Shown here: in pieces, positions 1-11,660 of the stretch
Layout: each line of letters begins with the position of its first letter
How positions within the stretch are numbered: the stretch's first letter is position 1
Assembly (NCBI RefSeq): GCF_038502225.1
Contig: NC_091369.1
Location: 18,206,385-18,270,384, forward strand
DNA: 64,000 bases
DNA from: Cherax quadricarinatus
Taxonomy: Eukaryota; Arthropoda; Malacostraca; Decapoda; Parastacidae
Reading direction: 5' to 3'
Translations under genes and position numbers: made by a program
The notes under the pieces: model-generated
The model's database searches: none
What the model saw: only the letters and a program-made list of their open reading frames with translations
What the model was told of the DNA's origin: nothing

Positions 1-289
1 ACCTGTCTCTAGCTGGAATTGTGGGTCACTCTCCTCGAGCTATCAGAATTAGAATAAGCAGCATTTACTGGCATTTAATAGAATTTAGAGGTAGCGGCAT
101 ATAGGCGAAGCCTAGTGTATTTATTTTTTAACGTAATTTTAAACGCATAAGAGTACAGTGGGAACCAAGAGATCGGGTACATATACAATACATATGTAGT
201 ACATACGTGGGAAATAAGGACTGTTTACATAAACATATGCACACACTTGGTGAGAACAGGCTCTGCTGTTAGGCACTTGAATAGCTGTA
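1..289. other. unassigned sequence at window start
   Basis: No convincing gene or recognised repeat is visible before the CA array. Open frames here extend only because the neighbouring CA repeat lacks stops. Confidence 0.5.
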
Positions 290-298
290 GCACACACA

Positions 299-354
<56 letters not shown>

Positions 355-359
355 TACAG

Positions 360-392
<33 letters not shown>

Positions 393-429
393 TACATACA
401 GACACACACACACACACACACACATACAG

Positions 430-456
<27 letters not shown>
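290..456. repeat. compound (CA)n microsatellite
   Basis: CA dinucleotides run for about 165 bp, interrupted four or five times by TACATACAGA-type units. All six frames are open across it, giving meaningless HTHTH or VCVCV peptides. Confidence 0.97.
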
Positions 457-460
<4 letters not shown>

Positions 461-494
461 GGATTTCACACCTTCCTGTGAAGTGACCCTATAA

Positions 495-521
495 CTTTTC
501 CTTTCCCCCCCATCTCTCTCC

Positions 522-615
<94 letters not shown>

Positions 616-905
616 CCTCCCTCTCCCCCCTTTCTATCATCCTCTCTCTTCCTCTCTCTCTTCTTCCCTCTCTTCCTCTCACTTTCTCTCTCCCTCTCCC
701 TCTTCCTCTCTTACTCTCTCTCTTCCTCTTCTTTTCTCTCTCTCTCTCTCTCTTCCCTTGTCACTCCCCCCCTCTCTCTTAGCTTTTCCCTCTCTCTCTC
801 GCTTTCTCCCCCTTTTTCCCTTCTTTTCCCCTCCTAGGCTCCCCTTCTCTCTTTCTCCCTCTCTCTCGCTCTCTCCCCTTTTTTTTTCTTTCTCTCTTTC
901 ACTAA
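495..905. repeat. (CT)n tract and polypyrimidine region
   Basis: A pure CT array (about 523-612) is followed by nearly 300 bp of impure CT/C/T sequence that ends in a short poly-A just before LINE A ORF1. It could be the expanded 5' leader of LINE A or an unrelated simple repeat; the sequence does not decide. Confidence 0.93.
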
Positions 906-913
906 AAAAAAAA

Positions 914-1800
914 ATGGTTGGGACTCGCAGGAATCAGGGATCAGATGACAATGGTACTGGTAGGGAGGAATGGATGGAGGAACAGTGGAAAAGGATAGAG
1001 CAAGAATGGGAGAGAAAATTAGAAGAGCTTTCTGAAAAAATGGAGAAAGAGCTCTCTGTGAAATGAGAAAAGAGGTTGGAGAAGGAGACGAAGAATTGGG
1101 AGGCATAAGTCGAAACTGCAGTAGCTAGGGTAAAGGTCCTAGAATTTGAGGTAAACAGGCTGAAGCAAGTCTCAGGGGTAGTGACCAGAGAAGACACACC
1201 ATACAAAGCTGAGGGGCTGAACAGGAAGGAAGGAGATATGAATTATGCTAAGGTCATATCAGCCTGCAAAGATGGGCCAGGGAGTGGAAGGGAAGAGCAG
1301 ATGGGTGCAGATGGAGAGGGAGATAGGTCGAATGCTGAGGCACAACCATGCTACCAAAAGCCACTGGAAAAATCAAGGGAGAAAATGACCACATACAGAC
1401 AGGAACCAGAATCACAGAGGGAGAGGCAATGGGAGGAGGAAAGGGCAAAATCAGTGATTATCCATGGGCTTCGGGAGAGAGAGGAAAGGACACACACTAA
1501 AAGACAGCAGGAAGAAAGAAAGGAGATTGAGAAAATCATCACGGAAATAGGGGGAGAAGACATGGATGAGATTGTAAATTTTCAGAGAATAGGGGGTACT
1601 TGAAGGGGAGAAACCGACTGATCAAGCTGATTCTCAGGACAGACACAATGCGGAACAGGATCCTCCAAGAGAAACCATGGATGAAAAGCTCGGAAGAGTA
1701 CAAGAAGGTGTTCCTAGACAGAGACAGAACACAAACAGAGAGACAGCAGCTGAGGGAGAGGACAAAAAAGTGAAAGGAGCTAGGAAAGGAGACAAGGATG
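914..1800 (+). pseudogene. LINE A ORF1 remnant (coiled coil plus RRM-like)
   Basis: ATG 914 opens a highly charged, Glu/Lys/Arg-rich segment with heptad character (WKRIEQEWERKLEELSEKME). In-frame stops lie at about 1064 and 1105, after which the same frame continues to 1603. The middle holds a segment like the L1-ORF1 RRM (SVIIHGLREREER ... IVNFQRIGG), and the next frame continues it (NRLIKLILRTDTMRNRIL) to about 1800 after a frameshift near 1600. ORF1 proteins of this kind bind the LINE RNA and form multimers. Assignment is by pattern, not alignment. Confidence 0.7.
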
Positions 1801-2079
1801 GAACCAGCAGAGGTCAGTCAGAGCAGAACAGAGCAGCAAGGGCAAGCACACACACAACTATCCTCAGAACCCCACAACCTATCACACCATCCCAACACAC
1901 AATACAATCCATACCCACAGCTTCCACCCAACCCCCAACCATAGAATCCCACAGTATGCTACCAGGTCTCCCACCCCCACAGGCCCCCCCAAACCACAGT
2001 GTTGGAAAGGAAACTGAAGGTATGGTACACAAACACTGATGGAATAACAATCAAGTGGGAGGAGTGGCACGAAAGAGTC

Positions 2080-3150
2080 AGAGGCATCACCAGACATCAT
2101 AGCGATCACAGAAACCAAGCTTACAGGTATGATAACAGATGCCATCTTTCCAACAGGATACCAGATCCTGAGAAAAGACAGAAGGAACAGGAGGGGGGGG
2201 TGGAGGAGTGGCATTGCTGATCAAACACCGATGGAATTTTGATGAGCTGGAGAGAGGAGACAGCGGAGAAGAAAGTGATTACATAGCGGGAATGCTTCAC
2301 TCTGGTGGTCCCAAGGTGATAATTGCAGTGATGTATAACCCACCACAGAACATCAGGAGGCCAAGGCAAGAGTATGACGAGAGCAATAGAGCGTTGGTTG
2401 ACACTGGCTGCAGTGGCCAGAAGAGCTCATGCATGCAGGGCAAAGCTCCTGATCATGGGCGACTTTAACCACAAGGAGATCGAATGGGAGAACTTGGAGC
2501 CACATGGGGGCCAAGATACATGGAGGCCTAAGATGATGGAGGTGGTACTGTTAAACTTCATGTACCAACACGTAAGGGACACTACAAGAGAGAGAGGAGA
2601 GGATGAACCAGCAAGACTGGACTTAGTATTCACCTTGAGTAGTGCAGATATTGAGGACATCACATATGAAAGACCCCTTGGGGCCAGCGATCATGTGGTT
2701 TTGAGCTTCGAATACACAGTAGAGCTACAAGTGGAGGGGGAAGCAGGAAGGTCAGGACAAATGAAACCAAACTACAGGAAAGGGGACTACACAGGAATGA
2801 GGAACTTCCTGAATGAGGTTCAGTGGGACAGAGAACTGGCAGGGAAGCCAGTTAATGAGATGATGGAATATGTAGCAACAATGTGCAAGGAGGCTGAGGA
2901 GAGATTTGTACCCAAGGGTAACAGGAATAATGAAAAAGCCAGGATGAGCCCATGGTTCACCCAAAGATGCAAGGAAGCAAAAACTAAGTGTGCTAGGGAA
3001 TGGAAGAAATATAGAAGGCAAAGGACCCAGGAGAATAAGAAAAGCAGTTGGAGAGCCAGAAACGAATATGCACAGATAAGAAGGGAGGCCCAACGTCAAT
3101 ATGAAAACGACATAGCAGCAAAAGCCAAATCTGACCCGAAGCTGTTATAA
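2080..3150 (+). pseudogene. LINE A ORF2 endonuclease domain (frameshifted)
   Basis: Fragments in several frames form an exonuclease-endonuclease-phosphatase fold: DIIAITETK near 2098, GGGVALLIKHRW after a G run (about 2200), VMYNPP near 2330, LIMGDFNHKEIEW near 2450-2485, and GASDHVVLSFEY at 2680-2715. The GDFN and SDH motifs carry the metal-binding and catalytic Asp/His. The domain would nick target DNA for target-primed reverse transcription. A basic linker follows to a stop at 3150. There are at least two frameshifts. Confidence 0.85.
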
Positions 3151-3285
3151 GCCTGCGTCTGGGCAGACGAGACTGGCCATCTTGGTTTTGAATTTGTATT
3201 AGAAACGTTGGTGAATGGGGAAGAATTGTTCGTGCTCTAGAGGTTAAAATTGTGCTGACACCTCTCAAATAGGAGGCGAAATTGG
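3150..3285. other. short foreign insertion within LINE A ORF2
   Basis: About 135 bp interrupts the EN-RT linker. Homologous LINE coding resumes after it in another frame. I see no clear target duplication or terminal repeat, and the origin is unknown. Confidence 0.45.
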
Positions 3286-3289
3286 TGGA

Positions 3290-4629
3290 TATGCAGGAAG
3301 AAAACAACCGTCAAGGACCAGGTAATCAGGCTAAGGAAGGAAGGAAGGAGAGACAACAAGAAATGACCGTGAAGTATGTGAGAAACTCAACTAGAGATTC
3401 AAAGAAGTGTTCACAGCGGAGACAGAAGGGGTTCCAGAAAGACGGAGAGGTGGGGTACACCACCATGTGCTGGACACAGTACACATAACCGAGGAAGAAG
3501 TGAAGAGGCTCCTGAGTGAGCTAGATACCTCAAAGGCAATGGGGCCAGATAACATCTCTCCATGGGTCCTGAGAGAGGGAGCAGAGGCGCTGTGTGTACC
3601 CCTAACAACAATATTCAATACATCTATCGAAACAGGGAGATTGCCTGAGGCATGGAAGACAGCAAATGTGGTCCCAATCTTTAAAAAAGGAGACAGACAT
3701 GAAGCACTAAACTACAGACCAGTGTCAATGACATGTATAGCATGCAAAATCATGGAAAAGATTGTCAGGAGAAGAATGGTGGAACATCTAGAAAGGAATG
3801 ATCTAATCACCAGTAGCCAACATGGTTTCAGAGACGGGAAATCCTGTGTCACAAACCTACTGGAGTTCTATGACATGGTGACAGCAGTAAGACAAGAGAG
3901 AGAGGGGTGGGTGGATTGCATTTTCTTGGACTGCAAGAAGGCGTTTGACACAGTACCACACAAGAGATTAGTGCAAAAACTGGAGGACCAAGCAGGGATA
4001 ACAGGGAAGGCACTGCAATGGATCAGGGAATACTTGTCAGGAAGACAGCAGCGAGTAATGGTACGTGGAGAGGTGTCAGAGTGGGCACCTGTGACCAGCG
4101 GGGTCCCACAGGGGTCAGTCCTAGGACCAGTGCTGTTTCTGGTATTTGTGAACGACATGACGGAAGGAATAAACTCCGAGGTGTCCCTGTTTGCAGATGA
4201 CGTGAAGTTGATGAGAAGAGTTCATTCGATCGAAGACCAGGCAGAAATACAAAGGGATCTGGACAGGCTGCAGACTTGGTCCAGCAACTGGCTCCTGGAG
4301 TTCAACCCCACCAAGTGCAAAGTCATGAGGATTGGGGAAGGGCAAAGAAGACCGCAGACGGAGTACAGTCTAGGGGGCCAGAGACTACAAACATCACTCA
4401 AGGAAAAAGATCTTGTGGTGAGTATAACACCAGGCACATCTCCTGAAGTGCACAACCAAATAACTGCTGCAGCATATAGGCGCCTGGCAAACCTCAGAAC
4501 AGCATTCCGACATCTTTATAAGGAATCGTTCAGGACCCTGTACACCGTGTATGTTAGGTCCATATTGGAGTATGCGGCACCAGTTTGGAACCCACACCTA
4601 GCCAAGCATGTAAAGAAACTAGAGAAAGT
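3290..4629 (+). pseudogene. LINE A reverse transcriptase (5' part)
   Basis: A long open frame (3407-4629 within the element) carries RT blocks in order: KAMGPDNISPWVL, ANVVPIFKKGD, NYRPVSMT, SQHGFRDGKSC, IFLDCKKAFDTVPHKRL, GVPQGSVLGPVLFLVFVND and FADDVKLM (4190-4213), so the catalytic Asp residues are present. It runs into antisense LINE B at 4629, which supplies an artificial C-terminus and stop at 4690. The original C-terminal end resumes at 6484. Confidence 0.92.
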
Positions 4630-6483
4630 TTACCTGGAGTTTACCTGGAGAGAGTTTCGGGGGTCAACGCCCCCGCGGCCCGGTCTGTGACCAGGCCTCC
4701 TGGTGGATCAGCGCCTGATCAACCAGGCTGTTGCTGCTGGCTGCACGCAAACCAACGTACGAGCCACAGCCCGGCTGATCAGGAACTGACTTTAGGTGCT
4801 TGTCCAGTGCCAGCTTGAAGACTGCCAGGGGTCTGTTGGTAATCCCCCTTATGTGTGCTGGGAGGCAGTTGAACAGTCTCGGGCCCCTGACACTTATTGT
4901 ATGGTCTCTTAACGTGCTAGTGACACCCCTGCTTTTCATTGGGGGGATGGTGCATCGTCTGCCAAGTCTTTTGCTTTCGTAGTGAGTGATTTTCGTGTGC
5001 AAGTTCGGTACTAGTCCCTCTAGGATTTTCCAGGTGTATATAATCATGTATCTCTCCCTCCTGCGTTCCAGGGAATACAGGTTTAGAAACCTCAAGCGCT
5101 CCCAGTAATTGAGGTGTTTTATCTCCGTTATGCGCGCCGTGAAAGTTCTCTGTACATTTTCTAGGTCGGCAATTTCACCTGCCTTGAAAGGTGCTGTTAG
5201 AGTGCAGCAATATTCCAGCCTAGATAGAACAAGTGACCTGAAGAGTGTCATCATGGGCTTGGCCTCCCTAGTTTTGAAGGTTCTCATTATCCATCCTGTC
5301 ATTTTTCTAGCAGATGCGATTGATACAATGTTATGGTCCTTGAAGGTGAGATCCTCCGACATAATCACTCCCAGGTCTTTGACGTTGGTGTTTCGCTCTA
5401 TTTTGTGGCCAGAATTTGTTTTGTACTCTGATGAAGATTTAATTTCCTCATGTTTACCATATCTGAGTAACTGAAATTTCTCATCGTTGAACTTCATATT
5501 GTTTTCTGCAGCCCACTGAAAGATTTGGTTGATGTCCGCCTGGAGCCTTGCAGTGTCTGCAATGGAAGACACTGTCATGCAGATTCGGGTGTCATCTGCA
5601 AAGGAAGACACGGTGCTGTGGCTGACATCCTTGTCTATGTCGGATATGAGGATGAGGAACAAGATGGGAGCTAGTACTGTGCCTTGTGGAACAGAGCTTT
5701 TCACCGTAGCTGCCTCGGACTTTACTCTGTTGACGACTACTCTCTGTGTTCTGTTAGTGAGGAAATTATAGATCCATCGACCGACTTTTCCTGTTATTCC
5801 TTTAGCGAGCATTTTGTGCGCTATTACGCCATGGTCACACTTGTCGAAGGCTTTTGCAAAGTCTGTATATATTACATCTGCATTCTTTTTGTCTTCTAGT
5901 GCATTTAGGACCTTGTCGTAGTGATCCAGTAGTTGAGACAGACAGGAGCGACCTGTTCTAAACCCATGTTGCCCTGGGTTGTGTAACTGATGGGTTTCTA
6001 GATGGGTGGTGATCTTGCTTCTTAGGACCCTTTCAAAGATTTTTATGATATGGGATGTTAGTGCTATTGGTCTGTAGTTCTTTGCTGTTGCTTTACTGCC
6101 CCCTTTGTGGAGTGGGGCTATGTCTGTTGTTTTTAGTAACTGAGGGACGACCCCCGTGTCCATGCTCCCTCTCCATAGGATGGAAAAGGCTCGTGATAGG
6201 GGCTTCTTGCAGTTCTTGATGAACACAGAGTTCCATGAGTCTGGCCCTGGGGCAGAGTGCATGGGCATGTCATTTATCGCCTGTTCGAAGTCATTTGGCG
6301 TCAGGATAACATCGGATAGGCTTGTGTTAATCAAATTTTGTGGCTCTCTCATAAAAAATTCGTTTTGATCTTCGACTCTCAGTCTGGTTAGCGGCTTGCT
6401 AAAAACTGAGTCATATTGGGACTTGAGTAGCTCACTCATTTCCTTGTTGTCATCTGTGTAGGACCCATCTTGTTTAAGTAGGT
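4629..6483 (-). mobile_element. LINE 'B' copy 1: 5'-truncated, antisense insertion into LINE A
   Basis: Reverse-complement reading matches the longer LINE B at 22150-24004. The 3' end has the GTTGACCCCC-type tail and the CCAGGTAAACTCCAGGTAAA repeat at its LINE A junction (4629-4660). The 5' end is truncated at the sequence encoding PLLKQDGS. I see no clear target duplication, and a few bases of LINE A (around GTGCAAAG) appear missing at the insertion point, which would fit insertion with a small deletion. Confidence 0.92.
4664..6439 (-). pseudogene. LINE B reverse transcriptase, truncated but uninterrupted 591-codon frame
   Basis: One open frame covers the RT and the C-terminal domain: HSAPGPDSWNSVF, YRPIALTSHIIKIFERVL, GQHGFRTGRSCLSQLL, DVIYTDFAKAFDKCDHGV, SSVPQGTVLAPILF, and SSFADDTRICM with both catalytic Asp. 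It lacks ORF1 and the endonuclease because of 5' truncation. It is better preserved than the host LINE A, so the insertion is the younger event. The apparent start is simply the first Met in the frame. Confidence 0.9.
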
Positions 6484-6922
6484 TTGCAACAAGACTAGTC
6501 CCAGAGTTAAGAGGTATGTCCTATGAGAAGAGGTTAAGGGAAATCAACCTGACGACACTAGAGGACAGGAGAGATAGGGGGGACATGATAACGACTTACA
6601 AAATACTGAGAGGAATTGACAAGGTGGACAAAAACAGGATGTTCCAGAGACTGGACACAGCAACACAGGGACACAGTTGGAAGCTGAAGACACAGATGAA
6701 TCAAAGGGATGTTAGGAAGTATTTCTTCAGCCACAGAGTAGTCAGGAAGTGGAATAGTTTGGGAAGCGATGTAGTGGAGGCAGGATCCATACATAGCTTT
6801 AAGCAGAGGTACAATAAAGCTCATGGTTCAGGGAGAGTGACCTAGTAGCGACCAGTGAAGAGGCGGGGCCAGGAGCTTGGACTCGACCCCTGCAACCTCA
6901 ACTAGGTGAGTACAACTAGGTG

Positions 6923-6929
<7 letters not shown>
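6484..6929 (+). pseudogene. LINE A ORF2 C-terminus and 3' tail
   Basis: LINE A coding resumes after the nested LINE with LVPELRGMSYEKRLREINL and ends GSGRVT with a stop at 6843. The 3' UTR (GAAGAGGCGGGGCCAGGAGC) ends in two AACTAGGTGAGTAC units that pass directly into a CA repeat. Confidence 0.9.
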
Positions 6930-6979
<50 letters not shown>

Positions 6980-7366
6980 AACCCACACACACAAACCCCC
7001 ACACAAAAACCCCCACACAAAAACCCACACACACAAACCCATACACACAAACCCATATATACAAACCCCCACACACAAAACCACACACACAAACCCACAC
7101 ACACAAACCCACACACACAAACCCCCACACACAAACCCTCACACACAAACCCTCACACACAAACCCTCACACACAAACCCCCACACACAAACACACACAC
7201 ACAAACCCCCACACACAAACCCACACACAAACCCACACACAAACCCACACACACAAGCCCCCACACACAACCCCCCACACACACACTCATACACACACAT
7301 GCACACACGCATGCACACACACACACAAACACACACACACACACATGCACACACACACTGCAGAAA
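6924..7366. repeat. (CA)n / (ACACACAAACCC)n minisatellite seeded by LINE A tail
   Basis: About 45 bp of CA is followed by some 30 units of an 11-12 bp CACACAAACCC type, then a mixed CA/TGCA part. The array begins in the LINE A tail and is followed directly by another LINE A 3' fragment, suggesting tail-derived growth. Confidence 0.93.
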
Positions 7367-7825
7367 GTGCAAAGGTTTGCAACAAGACTAGTCCCAGAGC
7401 TAAGGGGATTGTCCTACTAAGAAAGGTTGAGGGAAATCGGCCTGACGACACTGGAGGACAGGAGGGTCAGGGGGAGACATGATAACGACATATAAAATAC
7501 TGCGCGGAATAGACAAGGTGGACAAAGACGGGATGTTCCAGAGATGGGACACAGAAACAAGAGGTCACAATTGGAAGTTGAAGACTCAGATGAATTAAAG
7601 GGATGTTAGGAAGTATTTCTTCAGTCATAGAGTAGTCAGGCCGTGGAATAGCCTAGAAAGTGAAGTAGTGGAGGCGGGAACCATACATAGTTTTAAGGCG
7701 AGGTATGATAAAGCTCATGGAGCAGGGAGAGAGGACCTAGTAGCAATCAGTGAAGAGGCGGGGCCAGGAGCTATGACTCGACCTCTGCAACCACAAATAG
7801 GTGAGTACAAATAGGCGAGTACACA
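7366..7825 (+). mobile_element. LINE A 3' fragment, copy 2
   Basis: It begins at AAAGTGCAAAGGTTTGCAAC, repeats the C-terminal coding region (with stops) and 3' UTR of LINE A, and ends AAATAGGTGAGTACAAATAGGCGAGTACACACAC. It is a 5'-truncated copy of about 460 bp. Confidence 0.9.
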
Positions 7826-7827
7826 CA

Positions 7828-8390
7828 CAGGACAACATGGTTTCAGAGCAGGTCGCTCCTGCCTTTCGCAACTGCTTGACCACTATGATATGGTCCTAGA
7901 TGCACTGGAAAACAAACAGAATGCGGATGTAGTATACACAGACTTTGCAAAAGCCTTTGACAAGTACGACCATGGTGTAATAGCACACAAAATGTGTGCT
8001 AAAGGGATAACCGGCAAAGTAGGCAGATGGATCTTCAACTTTCTAACCAATCGCACACAAAGAGTAGTAGTAAACAGAGTTAAATCAGATGCTGCCATAG
8101 TGAAGAGCTCTGTCCCACAAGGCACAGTACTCGCACCTATCCTGTTCCTTATTCTCATATCAGACATAGACAGAGATGTATACCACAGCACTGTATCATC
8201 TTTTGCAGACGAAACTAGGATCTGCATGAGTATGTCATCCATTGAGAACATGGCAAAGCTCCAAGAAGGTATAAACCAAGTTTTCCAATAGGCAACAGAG
8301 AACAATATGATCAATGAAGACAAATTCCAACTACTCCGTTATGGAAAACTGGAGGAAATAACTAGAACTGAGTATACTACAAACTCTAAT
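7828..8390 (+). pseudogene. LINE 'C' fragment, left part (RT related to LINE B)
   Basis: The fragment reads GQHGFRAGRSCLSQLLDHYD, DVVYTDFAKAFDKYDHGV, SSVPQGTVLAPILF, then SSFADETRIC, where the second catalytic Asp of the FADD box has become Glu. A stop lies at 8289. It is a diverged relative of LINE B. It is cut at 8390 by the I-clade LINE and resumes at 18421. Confidence 0.88.
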
Positions 8391-9108
8391 CCTCTTCAAG
8401 GGGGGCTCCTTGGCATGGTGAAGAGGCTCTTGGTCTGAGGAATTAGATCAGTTGGTCTCCTTCCTCAGACCGAACCTAATTACCCCCCAATCCCCCCTTC
8501 CCTATCCCATCCTCCCCATCCTCCCCTTTTTCCTTTCCTCCTCCTCCCCACCCCTCCCTTTTGCCCTTCCTCTTTTTGGCCTTTGGGATTTTTCCCACAG
8601 GCACATTAGTTCATAGGTAGGGGGAAGGGTACCGGAGTTCATCCCATTCCGTTGAGGTTCTTGGTGGTGGCGTAGTTTGCCGTGGGATCTGGATCGTCTG
8701 GGGATGTCCCGATCCCTCTCCGGTATCCCGGAGGGTGGCTTTGGGCGTCTTACGGGTGTATCTCTGGAAGCCACCTTTCAGATTCCGCGGGTGGTGGCCG
8801 AAGGAGGTATGCTTTGTGGTGGATATCCGGCCGCCCTCTCTTTTGTCCACCAAGGTAGCTCGGCAGATGTGAGGTTGCTATCTCGGATTACTGGTTTACT
8901 GGCATGAAGGGTAGGGTATGGCACGGGTTCCATGCTGCATCTGCACTACTTGCGGTGCTGAGGTTCTCTTGGGCGTGGAGGGAGATTTCTGGCCCTTTCA
9001 TTCCTCCTAGGAACTATCCCTCCCCGGTCCCCCCTTTTTTATTCTTTTTTTCTTTTTTTCTTTGCTTTCTTTTTTTCTTAAAAACAAAAAGAAAGAAGTA
9101 ACCTAACC
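8391..9108 (+). other. LINE D 5' UTR
   Basis: About 720 bp of T/C-rich leader starts CCTCTTCAAGGGGGGCTCC and contains no long frame. I-type LINEs usually carry an internal promoter here, but none can be pinpointed. Confidence 0.6.
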
Positions 9109-10041
9109 ATGGAGTCCCAAATCCATTACCCCGCTACCCCTGGGCCCCTTATTGTTACCGCACCCTGTTCTGACCTTGCCTTATCTTTTGGCCACTCTTT
9201 GGACACTCCTAAGGCCCCTGTACCTCTTGCTGGTGCTGTTTCCTCACCCGCTTCAGGTACTGGGGCTTCCACTGACTCCTTCGATTTGTCTGACCTCCAC
9301 TCTCCTTTGATTAGGCTTCCTACCTCTCCCTCTATGGTGCGACAATTTTCGAATCACCAGCCCGTCTCACGTCGGACCGACTCTGGTCCCACTTCTAAAC
9401 ACCAACTACAATCTCCTGATGATGTTACTTCGTTACCTTCCCATTCTACTCGGAAAAGACCGACAAGTCATGCACTCCCTCTCCACACTCGGTTTCAGAC
9501 CACACAATGGACTAAATTCTCTACTTTACGACCGACTTCTTCTACTGCCTATCTTTCTGACCATAGTATTGGCAAAGCACTCCTACGCCACATTGGTAGA
9601 GATATTTCTTTTCATGCTCTTAAGAGTGGTACTCGCATCATCACAGTCCAGAATTCTACCCAAGCTCATGATCTTTCTCTTTCACATATCGATACTATTC
9701 CTATCACTCTCGAAAAACATCATTTCCTCAATTCTTGTAGTGGTACTGTTATTCTGCCACATACCATAGTCGAACAGAATTTCCAGACATGTGGCAATGA
9801 CATTTTCGAACAGCTGGAACTCCAAGATCTCCCAATTCTCAAGGTAGACACTTACGTTCTTCCTGCCCGCGGGCAAAGAAGATACTCTTGCAATATGGCT
9901 CGTTTAACTTTTGACAGCCGAGAACTCCCATCTTCTGTTTATGTAGCAGGACATCGGTTGCAAGTTCGGAAGGTGATCCCTACACTGCAACAGTGTAGGA
10001 ATTGCTGGCGATTTGGCCACCCAGCAAAATATTGCATATCT
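9109..10041 (+). pseudogene. LINE D ORF1, N-terminal part
   Basis: An ATG following the leader opens 311 codons: a Pro/Ser/Thr-rich N-terminus, a conserved gag-like region (about residues 130-260) and a first zinc knuckle, CRNCWRFGHPAKYC, at the very end. ORF1 proteins of this kind coat the element RNA. LINE E insertion after Ile-Ser cuts the frame; the remaining knuckles lie 3.5 kb downstream. Confidence 0.87.
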
Positions 10042-10422
10042 TGACAACATCATGAACGGTAATGGGATCAATCCTATTATTTGCCTCAGTGCTGGAGGCA
10101 ATGATGTAGGCAAGCGTAGAAGTGAGGATTTAGTTAGAAAGTTCAGGACAGCTATAGACATGATTAGGAAGAAGGGGGGCGCCCTGTTATATGTGGCATT
10201 TTGCCAAGAAGAGGTGTTGGTAATGAATGGTTGTCCAGAGCAATTGGTATTAATTGTTGGCTGGATAAACACTGTAAGGATAATGCAGTACCATTCATTG
10301 ACAACTGGGACAACTTCTATGGCCGAAATGACATGTATGCCAGGGATGGGGTTCACTTATCCAGGGCAGGTGTGGGTTTTCTTGCTAACTCAGTTGAGGG
10401 GGTTGTTAGGACTTTAAACTAG
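10042..10422 (+). pseudogene. LINE E ORF1 C-terminus: SGNH/GDSL esterase remnant
   Basis: The first frame gives LSAGGNDVGKR (GGND near 10094-10105), fitting SGNH block III. After a frameshift near 10200 a second frame gives NDMYARDGVHLSRAGVGFL, matching the C-terminal Asp-x-x-His block (10345-10356). Esterase domains are described in ORF1 of CR1 LINEs. The catalytic Ser block is missing through 5' truncation. Confidence 0.78.
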
Positions 10423-10436
10423 GATTAGTTAGAGGT

Positions 10437-11660
10437 ATGGGTTTAGAAATGATTAATAATGAGTATGGATATATTGACTTATGCTCTGATATTAAGAATC
10501 TTAATAGTAACTGTCATGGAGTAACTCAGGGTAATGATAATTTCAGAAATTGTGTAAAATCAAAGATGAATAGGAAAAATGTGCAGAAGAAAAAACATAT
10601 GATGGTATTTTATGCTAACAGTAGAAGTGCAAGAAATAAAATTAATGAACTACGTTTGGTAGCATGTGCTGGGAACTTTGATATCATTGCATTAACTGAA
10701 ACGTGGTATGATTTAAAGAGTCGGGATATGACTGCTGAGTGTAATATTCAGGGATTTAAGTTATTCAATGTGGATAGATGTAATGGGAAGGGGGGAGGAG
10801 TTGCATTGTATGTTCGAGAAAATATTAATTGTTGCATAAAAAAAGGTATAAAAATAGATGGAGCAGTAACAGAGTCTGTTTGGGTAGAGTTCGTGGAGGG
10901 TCAAGAAAAACTAATTCTAGGTGTAATATATCGACCTCCAGGCTTGGATCACGATAGAGGGAGACTTCTTTGGGACGAAATTGTTAGGGCTTCTGGACAC
11001 AGTAACGTAGTCATAGTAGGGGATTTTAACTTTAGCCAAATTGACTGGAATTCTTTGACAGGTAATCTAGAGTCCAGTGACTTCATGGAAACAGTTCAGG
11101 ACTGTTTTCTGAAACAGAGTGTAACTGAACCTACCAGGGGTAATAATTTGCTAGACCTAGTCTTGTCAAATAAGGAAACACTAGTGAATAATCTGGAGAT
11201 CACTGAAGAGCTTGGCGCAAGTGATCACAAATCCATCACCTTTAGCATTAATTGGGAATGCAAGAATAATGATAATACAGTAAAAATCCCCGATTTTCGT
11301 TCTGCCGATTATAATGGACTTAGGGAACATCTGTCTAATCTTGATTGGGGTTATCTAGCTAATGATTTTATTGACGATAATCATACTTATGAATATGAAG
11401 GGATCTGCTTTTATGATTGTTTTCTTAATAATGTACACAGTGCCCAGAGTATATACATTCCCCAGAGAGAAATTAGGTCTAATAATAACGATCCCAAATG
11501 GGTTAACAGGAGGTTAAAGCATCTATTAGGGGAGAAAAGGGGAATTTATAGGCGCATCAGAAGAGGAGAGGTTAACCTTACTGACCAATATGTTCAGCTT
11601 AAAAGAGAAGTAAAAAAGGCGATTAGAAAGGCTAAACGTGACTATGAAATTAGTCGCTAA
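10437..11660 (+). pseudogene. LINE E ORF2, endonuclease domain and linker
   Basis: ATG 10437 opens 407 codons with HMMVFYANSRSARNKINEL, FDIIALTETWYD, GGGVALYVREN, GVIYRPPG, VIVGDFNFSQIDW and GASDHKSITF: an intact-looking APE-type endonuclease. A basic linker (RRIRRGEVNL ... KAKRDYEI) ends at a frameshift near 11650, where the RT frame takes over with an overlap. Without that shift ORF2 would be one protein. Confidence 0.93.

Larger units (their letters stand above)
914..6929 (+). mobile_element. LINE 'A': degraded CR1-group non-LTR retrotransposon, split by a nested LINE
   Basis: The order is ORF1 (coiled coil plus RRM-like region), apurinic-type endonuclease, reverse transcriptase, then a 3' UTR ending in two copies of the tail unit AACTAGGTGAGTAC. 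The coding sequence is broken by stop codons, frameshifts, a roughly 135-bp insertion (3150-3285) and an antisense LINE B insertion (4629-6483). Its 3' end recurs at 7366-7825 and 24005-24465, so it is a repeated family. The CR1-group call rests on RT motifs (AFDTVPHKRL, GVPQGSVLGP, FADD). The element cannot retrotranspose autonomously. Confidence 0.88.

Noticed and set aside
139..682. Cys/Val, His/Thr and Arg/Glu-rich frames
   Set aside because: They translate CA and CT microsatellites.
4585..4818. Plus-strand frame across the LINE A/LINE B junction
   Set aside because: A chimera of LINE A coding and antisense LINE B 3' UTR.
6840..7400. CRISPR-like regular repeat near 7000-7260
   Set aside because: Units are short CACACAAACCC repeats without unique spacers, in a eukaryotic context.
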